DNA of 64,000 bases from Dillenia suffruticosa (Eukaryota; Streptophyta; Magnoliopsida; Dilleniales; Dilleniaceae), in the NCBI GenBank assembly GCA_033439265.1, contig JAVTVX010000011.1, positions 13,909,090 to 13,973,089 of the forward strand, given 5' to 3'. Both the position numbers and the translations under genes were made by a program. How positions within the stretch are numbered: the first letter of the stretch is position 1; every line of letters begins with the position of its first letter. The notes beneath the pieces are model-generated. The model was not told the origin of the DNA, made no database searches, and worked only from the letters and a program-made list of their open reading frames with translations. Of the stretch, positions 22,548 through 34,599 are shown one piece after another.

Positions 22548-22857
22548 TGTCATAACCCAAGTAGGGTAAAGAAAGAATATAAGAGAAAGAGATAGATTAG
22601 GAAGAGAAGAAAGAGAGAGAGATAAAGAGGGAAAGAGCTAGGAGAGAGAGAAAGAAAGAGAATACAAGAGAGAATTCATTACAGTTTCATTACTATCTCA
22701 TTACATGTATTGGAGTACTATTTATATTAACATCACTAACTAATTTCATTAATTATTTAATCATTTCACCTAATTAACTAATAACTCTACAATTAACTAT
22801 TAACTATTTTTACTATTCATGATTAACTATTAACCATTATGATTAATAGTTATTACA
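22548..22857 (-). repeat. LTR, left (3') copy
   Basis: 310 bp, TG...CA, with a GA-rich start and a TTAACTATTAAC-type AT-rich end. It matches the other two copies along its length. Confidence 0.85.
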
Positions 22858-23280
22858 ATACTTCCCTCATTCGAGAATATTCTTGTCCTCAAGGATGGAA
22901 AACAAAAAATTAAACTTAAATTCATAAATTTTGAACCAAAACTTGCATTTGTATTGAGAGATAAGGTGATCGAAAAGAACAATAGATGTGATTTGAGCTG
23001 CAAGCAAAATAGTAAAAACAAAATAGAAATGAAGAAACTTGAGAGAAACTTTTCTTGAACTTCTTTTTGGTGAAAGAATTTGTTCAATGATTATTGATAA
23101 TTCAATCTTTGGAGAAATTGCTAAAAACCCACCATCAACAACTTCTTTCTTGAACATGCAAGACCCTTCTTTCTTGAACATTTGGAATTCTTCTACTCTC
23201 AATATTTTTTCACTAGGAGTAGATAAAATGAAGGGTTAAGAAAGTGATTCAATACCTTGTTTTTTCATTACAAATTCAAG

Positions 23281-23561
23281 AATATGAGAGAAAGAGAGAG
23301 ATTAGAAACAGAAGAAAGAGAGAGAGAAAGAGGGAGAGAGCTAGAGAGAGAGCGAAAGAAAGAGAATACAAGAGAGAATTTATTACAATTTCATTACTAT
23401 CTCATTACATGTATTGGAGTACTATTTATACTAATATCACTAACTAATTTCACTAACTATTTAATCATTTTACTTAATTAACTAACAATTCTACAATTAA
23501 CTATTAACTATTTTTACTAATCATACTTAACTATTAACCATTATGATTAATAGTTGTTACA
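23281..23561 (-). repeat. LTR, middle copy, lacking its first ~27 bases
   Basis: Begins abruptly at GAATATGAGAG, after an interior segment. The missing first bases suggest a recombination junction at about 23280. Confidence 0.85.
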
Positions 23562-24038
23562 AGACTTCTCTCATTTGAGAACATTCTTGTCCTCAAGGAT
23601 GGAAAACCAAGAATTGAACTTAAATTTATGAATCTTGAACTAAAACTTGCATTTGTGTTGAGAAATAAGGTGATAGAAAAGAATAATAGATGTGATTTGA
23701 GATGCAAGAAAAATAGTTGAAACAAAATAGAAATAAAAAAACTTGAGAGAAACTTTTCTTGAACTTTTTTTTGGCGAAGGAATTTGTTCGATGATTATCG
23801 ATAATTCAATCTTTGGAAGAATTGGTAAAAACCCACCATAAACAATTTATTTCTTGAATATGCATGACCCTTCTTTTTTGAACATTTAAAATTCTTCTAT
23901 TTTCAGTATTTTTTCATTAGGAGTAGATAAAATGAAGGGTTTAAAAAGTGATTCAATATCTTGTTTTTCCATGGATTTTGGCATTGTTTCTTCTACCATT
24001 TGATTTGTTTTGTTGCTTTCCAATTTCTTTTTATTTTC

Positions 24039-24341
24039 TTACTCTTTTTCCATCAAAATTTTGATATTCTCATTGATACTAAACTTTTTCAATAAATTAT
24101 TGATTTTGTCATCAAAACTTACCATAAAATCGTCAATCCTTTGGTTTTGTGCATCAATCATTTGGTTTTGTTCATCAATCATTTGGTTGATTTTTCCCAA
24201 TTTCTTGTCAACATGTAAAAGATATTCTTTGATTTTTACGACCATTTCTTGCATTGTAATTTCTTGTCTTTTGAGATGTTCTTCGATGGTTTCATAGAAG
24301 GCTTCCTCTTCGATATCTTCATACCCGATTTTTTCTATCAT
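24039..24341 (-). pseudogene. Gag-like coiled-coil fragment of the non-autonomous element
   Basis: A 100-aa frame starting just below the primer site. It is rich in Glu, Lys and Gln with repeated INQMIDEQNQMIDAQNQ heptad-like spacing, so a coiled coil is likely. Its position directly after the 5' LTR and primer site is that of gag. No zinc knuckle, protease or polymerase follows, so it is a remnant or the only protein of a non-autonomous family. Confidence 0.45.
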
Positions 24342-24383
24342 TTTTTAATATTAACTAAAGATTCGTAAACTCTGATATCAATT

Positions 24384-24701
24384 TGTCATAATCCAAATAA
24401 AGTAAAGAAAGAATATGAGAGAAAGAGTGAAATTAAGAAGAGAAGAAAGAGAGAGAGATAGAGAGGGAGAGAGCTAGAGAGAGAGAAAGAAAGAGAATAC
24501 AAAGAAAAAAAAGGAGAATTCATTACAATTTTATTACTATCTCATTATATGTATTGAAATACTATTTATATTAATATTATTAACTAATTTTATTAATTAT
24601 TTAATCATTTCACCTAATTAACTAATAATTCTATAATTAATTATTAATTATTTTTATGAATCATAATTAACTATCGATCATTATCATTGATAATTGTTAC
24701 G
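24384..24701 (-). repeat. LTR, right (5') copy
   Basis: 318 bp, begins TGTCATAATCC; the terminal CA appears as CG. It is more diverged than the other two copies. The flanks TAGAC (left of the element) and CAAAC (right) may be a decayed 5-bp target duplication. Confidence 0.8.
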
Positions 24702-24854
24702 CAAACTCAATTTGTCACCAAAGAGAAAAAAATCTTAGGGTGCAGACTAAATTGGCACCCACAAGATTCTATAAGATATTATGTCACAACTCAACAACCT
24801 AAAGTTTGTCTTGTTGTGTGACTTGATCGCTTCACATTAACTAGAGTTTGTCTT

Positions 24855-25059
24855 TTTTTTTTTTATGACATCTTGACTAGGTTACCGTTTAATATTTAAA
24901 ATTTTACTCTAATTATTCTGGATCGATCGTTATAGGATCCGCTTTATAGGGACAGATCTTCCAATATTTGTTTTTTCTACTTTCATCCTGAGTTGAACCC
25001 CGAAAGTGATAGAATAGTACAACTCCCTTGACCAGCTACACCGATCAATGTTGGTTAAT
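24855..25059 (-). mobile_element. tRNA-derived SINE
   Basis: 205-bp insert with a perfect 13-bp target duplication (TAGAGTTTGTCTT at 24842-24854 and 25060-25072). On the minus strand it has an A box (TAGCTGGTCAAGGG, about 25025-25038), a B box (GGGTTCAACTC, about 24990-25000) and a poly-A tail adjoining the left duplication. Confidence 0.9.
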
Positions 25060-25416
25060 TAGAGTTTGTCTTGTAACAACACGGAGTTTGTCTTGCTGTG
25101 GTTTGATGACTTTATATTTTCTTGATCACTTCAAGTCATTTGGTCTTTAAATATTGCTGCTTCAATCTGGTACTCAACCCGTGAAAGATATTATCCCATC
25201 AATCATTTAGAATCTGGAGTAGGTTTAGATGTTATCTCTTGCTGATGAAAGCAGCTTAGCTCCGTGATTCACGTGTTGCAGACTCAATTTAAAATAGGCA
25301 GATTAAAAAGAAGATTAAATAGCAATTGAAAAATTAAAAATCTGAAGAAATTCGTTCTTTTTATTTGAAAGATTCTGAATAGTTTGCGGGAAGTGAGTAA
25401 AGGGAGAAGGCGAAGT

Positions 25417-25714
25417 GCCCGTTCCGTAGGATTTTTTTTTTTTTAGATTTTTAAAAAACAAACTCTTGGGAAAAGTTTTTGCTTCTCCTTATTTTTTATA
25501 TTCTTATTTTTTAAAAAATATGTTTTTTTTCTCCATTTATATTTTCACTTCAAAAATATGAAATTTTAAATATGTTTATACCATAAATTTATTTTAAAAA
25601 TTATAAAATTAGTTTTGTTACCAATAATTTTTAACTTTATTTTAAAAGATATTAATTTTTATTTTTTCTTATAAAGAGAAAAAAATTGAAAAAAAAACTC
25701 AATCAAACGGATAC
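25417..25714. mobile_element. MITE-like element, copy 2
   Basis: Same paralogous position as 7492-7969, shorter. Ends are CCCGTTCCGTAGG and CAATCAAACGGATACG with long T and A runs inside. GAAGTG lies on both sides. It was inherited through the block duplication. Confidence 0.5.
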
Positions 25715-25780
25715 GAAGTGTACGCACAGGCTTTCTCTTCACTTTCTATCATTTGCCCTTTTACGAAGCTTACGATCTAT

Positions 25781-27221
25781 TAGTGGTGTCGTTTAACAAT
25801 AAAAAATAATACCTACTTCACAAAAGACAAGTTTAGAATAAATAGGGTCGACTCCACAAAGAAAAATGAGATTTATCTTTTTTGAGAAAATGAAATATAA
25901 ATCAGGATTCAGGGGTTTCGAATTAACTAAATAACCTACAAATTAAAATAAATAACGGATTGAAATTAAATCAACAATCAGCAAAATAAGGTGAGGCAAA
26001 ATTAAAGGATTAAAAGTCACGATAAAATAATCTAGTTGAAGGGTTCGGTTCTAACTTTGATTCAATCGATTGATTCTTGATTCAAGAATAATTAAACAAC
26101 ACATAAATAAATTGGTTATAGTCGTCAATAAATGCCAAACGACCAATCTCTCCTTATTTCGTCGAAGCTCGTTAATTATTTTCTTAATCGAGAGTCAACC
26201 CTAGAGAAACTCTTATAATTTAAAGTCTCAACAGTATTAAGATTTAAAGAGACCAAATTATAATTAATAAACACACGATCGGTTCATTTAAATTAGATTA
26301 TTCTATTCCATGACATAAATGTCATTCAACACTTTATTAAAACTAACAAATAATTACAGATTTGTCGTTTTAATTAGTTGTAAATTAATATAGGTCTATT
26401 AAATATTGGTCATTACTCAATAAACCTTAAAAAATCATGATCCATAAAATACAGAAATTAAATAAATACATATAATTGTTGAAAGAAATAAAACATTTAA
26501 ATCTCACAATATCATGAATCAAAGCTTCCACTAACCTTCAACTAGAAAAAAAAAATAAAATGAAGATATTAGAAAAAAAAATTCACAAAAATTTTATTCA
26601 TCGTTAAAGTTGCATAACAATGGAGGAAATTAAACAAAAGTTAGCCTTCCTTTATTCCTCCCAACAGTAGCTGCAGGAACAATAGCATGACCCTCAAAGA
26701 ATGACTTCCCTTCTTTAAATAACCAAAGAATCCCTTTTGGTGAATCTCCTGCTTGCCTACGTGATCGGCAACACAATCACACTCCAAATCAACTTCCTAC
26801 CTAGAAATAACGAATGACACTCTTTTTGCCTTTTTTACTAAAAGGTAAATAAAACTTGGGGGTCTAAGTTACTAAAATAAAAGAAAGAAAACTTCTAAAT
26901 ATTATTTACAACTTAAAAACTAAATAAAATTACAAATTTCTAAATTCTCAAAATTCAATATAAGTAAAAGAATTTCAGCATTCAATTTTTTTCAATTTTC
27001 GTCCAGCTCCCTTGATATTTGCATGCCCACATGGTAACAATCGCATTGTTGTCAAAATTCCTTCCTTGCATGCATCATTACCGATTTCGCTCGATTTCTC
27101 CACTTTCTGTCATAAATGGCCTCCAACAAATCTAATATATCAAATACTTAAAATTAGTGCAACATTAATTCAAAAATAATATAAAATAAAGCACAAATAT
27201 TATACTAAATTTATCCCTATC
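25781..27221. mobile_element. 1441-bp unclassified insertion
   Basis: Spacer P copy 1 is uninterrupted at about 8030-8040. Here the same site is split, with ATCTAT duplicated at 25775-25780 and 27222-27227. The element starts TAGTGGTGTCGTTTAAC and ends TTTATCCCTATC. It has no clear inverted termini, long frames or poly-A. It could be a non-autonomous retrotransposon derivative or a DNA element. Boundaries are firm; class is not. Confidence 0.8.
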
Positions 27222-30200
27222 ATCTATCTATAGGAAAGTGGAAACATTACATTGAGAGAATTTTATACATTTGCATTACATTTAAAAAGTGATTGAGAAT
27301 CTCCGCTTTTGAGAGTAGTATTATTAGAACACACTGTGTCGTGATCCAAAAAACGGGTCGGTTTAAATAAAATATCGGTTAAATAATTGAAACGTTGATC
27401 AATTCAGTCCAAACATGATTTCTTATTAAATTGCAGTTCAATCATAGTATAATCACTGTTTTTTAATAAAACAAGTTGGTTTACACCGATAAACTATAAT
27501 TCAATTGGTCGGTTTGCGTTCAATTATTAAATACAAAAAAGTCCATTAAAATTTAATTTATTAAATTTTAGATAAAAAAAAACATTTAAGTCTTAAAATA
27601 TAAAATATTAAAAAAAAACTTCTAAAGATTAAAATTATTAAAAATCCCCTCAAATCTATCCACTTTTCCGGTTTTTGCCACGCATCTCCTCTTTAGAAAA
27701 TCACATCGTATATCAAATTTCTTTAAATTAAATGATTAAGGAATACTTATTTTCTTAATTAGAGATCTCAGATTCGAACTTTGATAATAGAGAAAAATGA
27801 TATGAAAAATTAATCTAAAATAATAAGTCTCATAGTATTTAAATTTGAATAATCACATAAAATTTAAATATAAAATTTATGAAAAAAAAAATCATGCTGG
27901 TACATCTTTTGTAAAGCTGATGAATTATAACGACAACTTTTGATTTTCGTCTGTTTCTGCTTTTTGCCTTTGTCTGCGATGACTGGTGAAGGAGTAGATT
28001 TAGATTATATTATCTCTTGCGGATGAAAGCAGCTTTGCTCCGTGATTCATGTTAGACACACACAGTTTGTCTTCAAATAAAAAAAAAAAAAAAAGAAATC
28101 TAACAGTGCAGACTAATTTGGCACCCAATATTATTCTATAAGATATTTTGTCACATCAAATTATAAAATATCTACACCATCCAAATAACAGATACGTGGG
28201 ACACATGTACAAAATATATGACGAGAGTTTTTGACTTTAATATTTAGAAGAGAATATTTAGGTGTGAAGTTTTGGCATGGGAAAATGAAATTATAGATTT
28301 AGAAAAAAGAATCCCAGCAAACCTATGGTTGCACAAATCTCCTTAGACGAGCAAACTCAAATGAATCATGAGACGAGTAACCTCTTTTGCTTTTTTAATA
28401 CGATTTGTTTGAATATCATGTTTAAAATGTTGTTTTCATTCCGTTTTAATTATTTAGATGTATTTTTTGATACCATGAATGAAATAGATACAAACTAAAA
28501 TGTTAGATGTTAAAATATTTTCTCATAATAGTAATATTTAAATTCCTGTTATGTTGCTTATTTAAGCCGTAAGAAAGAAAATTTTAATTATTTACTTAAA
28601 AAAAGACCAATAAGTTGAAGTTAAGTGATTATACAACCACAAATATCATGAGTATTGGGTATGTAAAAGTTGAAATATTTGATGGTAATATGCGCTTTGG
28701 AGTGGACTGCTTATGTTACAAAAATGCATAAAAATCTAATTTTTTGAGTTTGTTAAACACAGTAATGGGAACAAAGCTGGTTGGAGTTTAGAGGGTATCT
28801 TGTAGTTGTATGGTCCTAATGAAGGAAGATTGTATTGGGGTTTATATTATCTTAATAAATACACAAAGGTCTCAGGTGAAGAATGGATGTATGTGTGTGG
28901 AAAGACAATAGTTATCAAATTTTTTTTGATCGAATTTGGTAAAAAATTTGGTGCGTAAAATCTCGATTGCAAAAGGAGTGTTTGGTATGAATATGGAGAA
29001 ATAAAGACCCCTTTCTAAAATCAAGCAACACTATTAATTTCAAAACAGCTACACGTGATATTGGCCACTTATTTGAATCAGGTATGAAACGTATTTGTTT
29101 TCTTGGTGCAGATCTGATAATTATGTTAGATCAATTTAAATTCGATTCGAGTCGGTTTGAGATAAAATTCTATCACGTCCCGAGCAGGAATCGTGAATAA
29201 CAGTCTGTTGCCTCTAGATGCCGACTGTATTTTTACAGAAAATCAGACAGAATCTTCACATAAATCGAAAGTTTTCCATGTACAATTTCTCCTGTATCTC
29301 ACATTTAACCTATAAAATAAACAAATGGTCATTCCGGTCTCTCCAAAATCAACAAATACCACAACTAACATTCAGAACAAGACAAAACTATAAAGTTTCT
29401 AACAATTCTAACCACAGACCTTTATTGTCATGCCCAACTAAATCATGAACAGCCGCTACACTGAGCGGACCTAAATTTTATGTAAGATATAAAAATTTTC
29501 CCAAGTAATATTCAAATACGTACAATCGCCTCAATGCAAATGAAATATGAGAGTTAAATTATACAATCATCCCAAAATAAGTACACGGCCAACTACGGAC
29601 CTCAATATCAAGATCTCGCAGGGTCAGAACTAAATTAAGATTTCATATTTCTATTTGAAGTAAATCTCACCGTCGTGAATACCAACTCCGTTCTAGAGCC
29701 TGTGTCGTCGCTCTATCACAATAATCTTATCTGAGGAGGGAAAATAGATGAGTGAGTATCATAGGAAGATACCCGGTGAATGAGGGGGGTAATATCAAGC
29801 ATAAAATAGTGTGCGTGAACCATTAGAATGTCAAATAATATCATTCGAAACAAAGATTTACATTTCGCAGCAAAATATGATATATTTAGTAATTTGAAAT
29901 CATTTAATCAATCACACGATAACAAGCATGTATGCATCCATTTAAAATCAAATAATATCAAAGCGAGCCAAAAATAATCATGGCAAAGGTCAACCGTGAT
30001 CAAGGACAGACGCATCGGGGGTTTTATTATGCATAGACTTTAAAACGCTCTCTACCCCGACGTTGGCCATGAGTTCGCTGGGGTTAACTCATTGTCGTGT
30101 ATAGGACCCCGCCCGGTGCTAGACGGTGGCGTCACACATGTTCTCCCCCTACGTGGGTTCAACCGACCGCGCCTATAGCCCTTAGAATCAATGACGTTTG

Positions 30201-31189
30201 CCGATACCTCCTGCAGAAGCGTATCCGGACAACCCGTGCCTCTACAAACGCTTTTCGTAATTACGGAATCATCAATATCATCATCATAGGATCATAAGGG
30301 CACACATCCCATAAGTAAAATCATATCATCGCATAACTAGTGATCATCCAACCCACATAGTTCATCAAAACATTTCAAATTTGCGTACCAATACGTCTCA
30401 TCAAATCATTTCAAAACAGTATATCAATGCAATGATAGAAAAAGAAATTATCAATTTTCAAGTAATTGCATAATTTTTGTTTCATTTCAAACCATGGATG
30501 TATAGTCATCGTAAATATAATTTAAGACATTTCAATAATCACAAAACAAATTTGAAATTCAATATCATACGTCATATCAATGCATATCAAAAGCATGTTT
30601 TATCGAAAACACGGTAGAGAACATGTTTTAACTATTTTATGCAAGAGATTAGGGTCTCACTCACATATTTAGAGAAAGTGGTCACTCCCTATTTTTCAAA
30701 TCAATCCAATTGACTCCTCGAGTCTCCAAAAGACAAATCTAATCAAATTATCAAATTTTATATCAAATAAAACCCTAATAAGGGATTTTCAATTTTTCTT
30801 TCCAATTTAATATAAACTTAATTTACACAATCATTTCTAAATTCTCGTTTCATCAAATTTCGAATCATTTGGCTCACCAATAATCAAATTTCCAATATTT
30901 CTCATTTTCTCTAATTTTTCTCGAATTTAACATATTTCCGAATAGATATATAACTTCCGACTTTTAAATTCAACATAAAATAAACAAAATTTATTCAAAC
31001 TTTAAAGTGAGTGCGTTTCTCTCACCTATGGTTCTTCGGGTTTCAGATTTAGCTGTCGTTCGTCCGTCGGATTGGTCTAAAACCTGTAATATTTCCAAAT
31101 TTGAACGATATTAGCGATAACTAAATTTCTAACATCAAACCCTAGAACTTCAACCAAATCGTAGTTGTTACCTGCAATGAAGATGCAGG

Positions 31190-31800
31190 TGAGCTCTCGA
31201 AGGGGAAAGCCGGTCACGGGCTCGCAGGCCGTCGTGGGCTCGCGGGCCGGCGGGCTGGCCTGCTGGTGGGCTGATGGGCTCACAGCCTAGCTTGCTGGCT
31301 GTAGTGGCCTTCGCGGGTCAGTAGTGGGCCTCGCGGTCTGGCTGGCGCTCATGAGCTAGGGCCCCGCTTGCGAGCTGGATCGCGTGCGTTCGCGTAGTGG
31401 GTCGCGCGCCGGAGCGTGTTTGCGCTCGTGCTGGGGTGCGCTCTCATAGTGGGTCGCACGCTAAAGCGCGCTTGCGCTCGTGCTGGGGTGCGCTCGGGCA
31501 GTGGGTCGCACGCTAGAGCGCGCTGTGCTCGTACAGAGGGTCGCGCTGGAGTGGGGTGCGCAGGTGAGCTCCCGAGCAGGCGCGTGCTCGCACTCGCGCT
31601 ATGGAGCGCTCTGGCAGTCACGCGCTCGCGCTGTGGGGCGCTGGTAGCAAATCGCGCTCGGCTGGGCTCTCGCAGCTCGAGAGAGATCGCGCTACGCAGA
31701 GGAGGAAGGCGCTGTAGCGGCGGTGATCGCGAGAGTAAGGCGCTGCTCGCGGGGGGGTGTTGCAGCGGCAGCAATCGCGGGAGGAAGGCGAGGGGGTGGG
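31190..31800. other. GC-rich degenerate repeats in the solo LTR
   Basis: Repeated variants of GTGGGTCGC and GCTCGTGCTGGGGTGCGCTC. Long open frames here on both strands reflect composition and the adjoining GA run, not genes. Confidence 0.6.
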
Positions 31801-31816
31801 CGGTGGCTGCGGGAGA

Positions 31817-31820
<4 letters not shown>

Positions 31821-31892
<72 letters not shown>
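31821..31892. repeat. (GA)n microsatellite
   Basis: About 36 dinucleotide units with one G interruption near the right end. Confidence 0.97.
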
Positions 31893-32860
31893 ATGAAGAG
31901 ATTAGGGCTTTTTAGCCCTAATCCAATTTGATAATTTTTTTTTTGTTTTTTTTTTCTTTTCTCTTTTTCTTTTTCGGTGTTACAAATTCTCCTGAGTTTT
32001 TTTTGCAATATGCAATACTCGAACCTAAAACTTTACTTAAGGGATACTAGTATCCGGTCACTGGATCAATAAGTATTGATTTGATGCGGTTATGGTCTTT
32101 TCTAAAACTAATTCATAGTAGTGGTTGATATTTTGTTAGATACTAAAGATTGAAAAAATATTACCAATGTGGATGTTGTTAAGTTTGGCTCGTATTTCAT
32201 GAAATTAATAGTTTTTTGTAGCTATTAAGTTTCTATATATATTGTATTATTTTTTTTATCAAGAGTTATATCTTATTTAGTAAAAAAAAAATCTATATAT
32301 ACTTTATATACAAACTCATTAAGTACTAAGCGAGAGTGCATATGTTATATGAATATGAAAAATACTTTATGAACTCCATAATTTTTTTCTAGTTGTTCCA
32401 AAAGACATAGAATTTTTTGAAATATGTGAGAGAGTATAGAATGGGTATTTGGATTTGCTTAAACTCTCAAATTGAATATTACTACTTATATTGATTTATT
32501 TTCATAATAAAAAAACGAGCCCCTAATGGGAAGAGTAAAAGGTGTTGAACCACGAAAAATAGGAGTCGAATTACAAAAAATAATTATTCACTTTATTTAT
32601 TTTTGTTCGATGGTAATATTTTATTTGTTAATCTGGTAATATTTTTTATATTTATTTTTGATAATTACCTGAATAGTAAATCCATGCTCACCATCTTTGG
32701 ATTAATATTTGATCATCGGAGCTTTGTTTGGAAAGCAGTTTGTTCAGGCAAACTGTTATATCTACAACTCTCCCCATTTTTTATTTGAGAAGAAATTTTT
32801 TGTTATGAAATTCTTTGTAAACGAGGATCAAAGCTTGAAATCCTTTAAGGTGCCGTGGAA

Positions 32861-33183
32861 GGTAACAACCTAGGGTTTGTCTTGTTGTAGCTTGATCACT
32901 TCACAATTATTAGAGCTGCTCTTGCTCGTTCATTTCCCTCCTCCTTTTTTAGGTCTTATAACAATCTAGAGTTTGTCTTATTGTGGCTTGATCACTTCAC
33001 ATTTCCCATGTCTCTTTTTTTTTTATTTTTATTTTGGGTCTTGTAACAGCCTACAGTTTGTCTTGTTGCGGATTGATCACTTCACATTTCCTCGTAACAA
33101 CCTAGAGTTGCTCTTGCTCGATCATTTCCCACATTCTTTTTTTTTTTTTTTTCATGTAACAACCTCGAGTTTGCGTTGTTGTG
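32861..33183. repeat. Degenerate minisatellite, ~5 units
   Basis: Imperfect copies of GTAACAACCTAGAGTTTGTC followed by TTGTTGTGGCTTGATCACTT and a T-rich linker. Related single units occur near 21580, 24790 and 25070. Non-coding. Confidence 0.6.
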
Positions 33184-34200
33184 GAGAAAGACAATAGTTA
33201 TCAAATTTTGTTTGCTGATTGGTGCAAAGTCGGTTGTGAAAGGAGTGTTGGTATGAATATGGAGAAACAAGGCCGCCACTTATTTGAATCAGGTATATGG
33301 AAACTTATTTGCATTTTTGGTCCAGTGTTTTTTTTTTTAATAAATCATCCATATTTTGTAATTATATTGAATATGATTAAATTCACTTCGAATTAAGTTG
33401 GACTTATAAAGGGCAAAACTCTTCCCACTTGTATATAATATTCAAAATCAAAACTTTATTTAAGAGATTGCATTGATCTGGTACAGTTTTGATTTTTTTC
33501 TAAAACTAATGAATTATCTAATTCGCTGTAGTAATTGATATTTGGTTGTATAATGAAGATTGGAAAAATATTACCAAAGTAGATATTGTGAAGTATGCTC
33601 ATGTTTCAAAAAAACACATGGTTTTTCGTAGATATTTTCTTATTAAGAGTTATATCTTATTTAGTAAAAAAATTATATATATACTTTGTATACAAACTCA
33701 TTAAGTAGTAAGAGAGTGTGCATATGTTACTGATATGGAAAATATTTTAAGAACATCATTTAATTTTTCTCTATTTGCTCCATAATATTTTAAGAAATAT
33801 GTTATTGTATAGAATGGGGTATTTGGAATTGCATAAATTCTCAAATTGAATATTACTCCTTATATTCATTTATTTTGCATGATAAAGAGCCTGTGCCTCT
33901 AATGGGAATGGTAAAAGGTGTCGAATGACAAAAAATAGGTGTCAAACCATGAAAAATAATTATTCACTTTATTTATTTTAGTTTGACTATAAATTATTTA
34001 TCTGTTAACCTTGTAATAGATATATATTTACATTTATTTCTCATAATTACCTCGATTGTAAATTCACGCTTTCCATCTTTCGATCAATATATATTTAATA
34101 TCGGTCCTTCGTTTGGAAATCATATATTCAATATGATTGAAGGGGCAACACCAACCAAGCCCCAAAAATAATATAAGGACTAACATTACTTTCTATCCGG
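33184..34200. repeat. Second partial copy of spacer P tail
   Basis: 33184-33310 repeats 28895-29080, and 33470-34130 repeats 32030-32760. The tail of spacer P was therefore duplicated locally within this unit. No gene. Confidence 0.6.
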
Positions 34201-34212
34201 CACCACTTAAAG

Positions 34213-34437
34213 TGTTAGAAAATATATTATAAATTAAAATTAAATCAATTATTAATTTAATTTTGATATATATTTAGTTTTTCTTATTTTTATATTTATA
34301 ATAACTGTTTTTATATTTGTAACAATAGATTTTCTTTATAAACTTAACTTATTATAATTATTCATTAAGGCAATGGATCATTATGGTTTACTCTTCATCT
34401 CCAACATGATATCATAATTATATTTATCTATATCTCA
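34213..34437 (+). mobile_element. LTR fragment with primer-site relic
   Basis: Interrupts the 3' flank of gene 4, where genes 3 and 5 run straight from CACTTAAA into CTACAAA or CCACAAA. It begins TGTTAGAAAATATA and has CTCCAACA at 34399-34406 (a 194-bp TG...CA unit), followed by TGATATCATAAT, a decayed form of the tRNA-Met primer site. Possibly a TRIM remnant. Confidence 0.5.
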
Positions 34438-34599
34438 TAAACTACAAATAAAGCCAGCAACCACTCCAAGCCCAAAAACACCGACAGCCGAAATGATAAA
34501 TCAGGCCAACCATAATACATCAAAGCCAGGCAAAAAGTATTAAGATACAAATAAGTTAATAATAGACAGAGACGAAAATATTGGAATGTCTAGCGGTAA

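Larger units (their letters stand above)
22548..24701 (-). mobile_element. Non-autonomous LTR element with three LTRs
   Basis: Structure on the plus strand: LTR (22548-22857), interior part, truncated LTR (23281-23561), interior (23562-24383), LTR (24384-24701). LTRs begin TGTCATAA and end GTTATTACA or GTTGTTACA. Beside the right LTR is a tRNA-Met-type primer site (plus CTCTGATATCAA, about 24370-24381), so the element reads on the minus strand with its 5' LTR at the right. The site is empty at about 21490 and 15090. The three-LTR form suggests unequal recombination between two copies or within a tandem pair. Confidence 0.85.
29171..31984 (-). mobile_element. Solo LTR of a Gypsy-type element, 2814 bp
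   Basis: Flanked by a perfect 5-bp target duplication AATTC (29166-29170 and 31985-31989). Ends are TATCACGTCCCG (first G mutated to A) and CGGTGTTACA. There is no coding region, primer site or second LTR inside. It is related to the solo LTR at 49898-52646: both have the stretch with CTCTACCCC.ACGTTGGCCA and a GCGTATCCGGACA motif. By comparison with the Gypsy 3' LTR at 54048 it lies in minus orientation. Contains a GC-rich part (31190-31800) and a GA microsatellite. Confidence 0.9.
25250..32860. repeat. Spacer P, copy 2, with insertions
   Basis: Collinear with spacer P copy 1 (7325-10640). The extra length is due mainly to a 1441-bp insert (25781-27221) and a 2814-bp solo LTR (29171-31984). 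No coding gene recognised. Confidence 0.75.

Noticed and set aside
23244-23481. Arg/Glu-rich open frames
   Set aside because: GA-rich part of the middle LTR, not coding.
31349-32008. 219-aa minus-strand and 171-aa plus-strand open frames
   Set aside because: They read through GC-rich degenerate repeats and a (GA)n run inside a solo LTR; the low-complexity Arg/Glu or Ser/Leu products are not genes.
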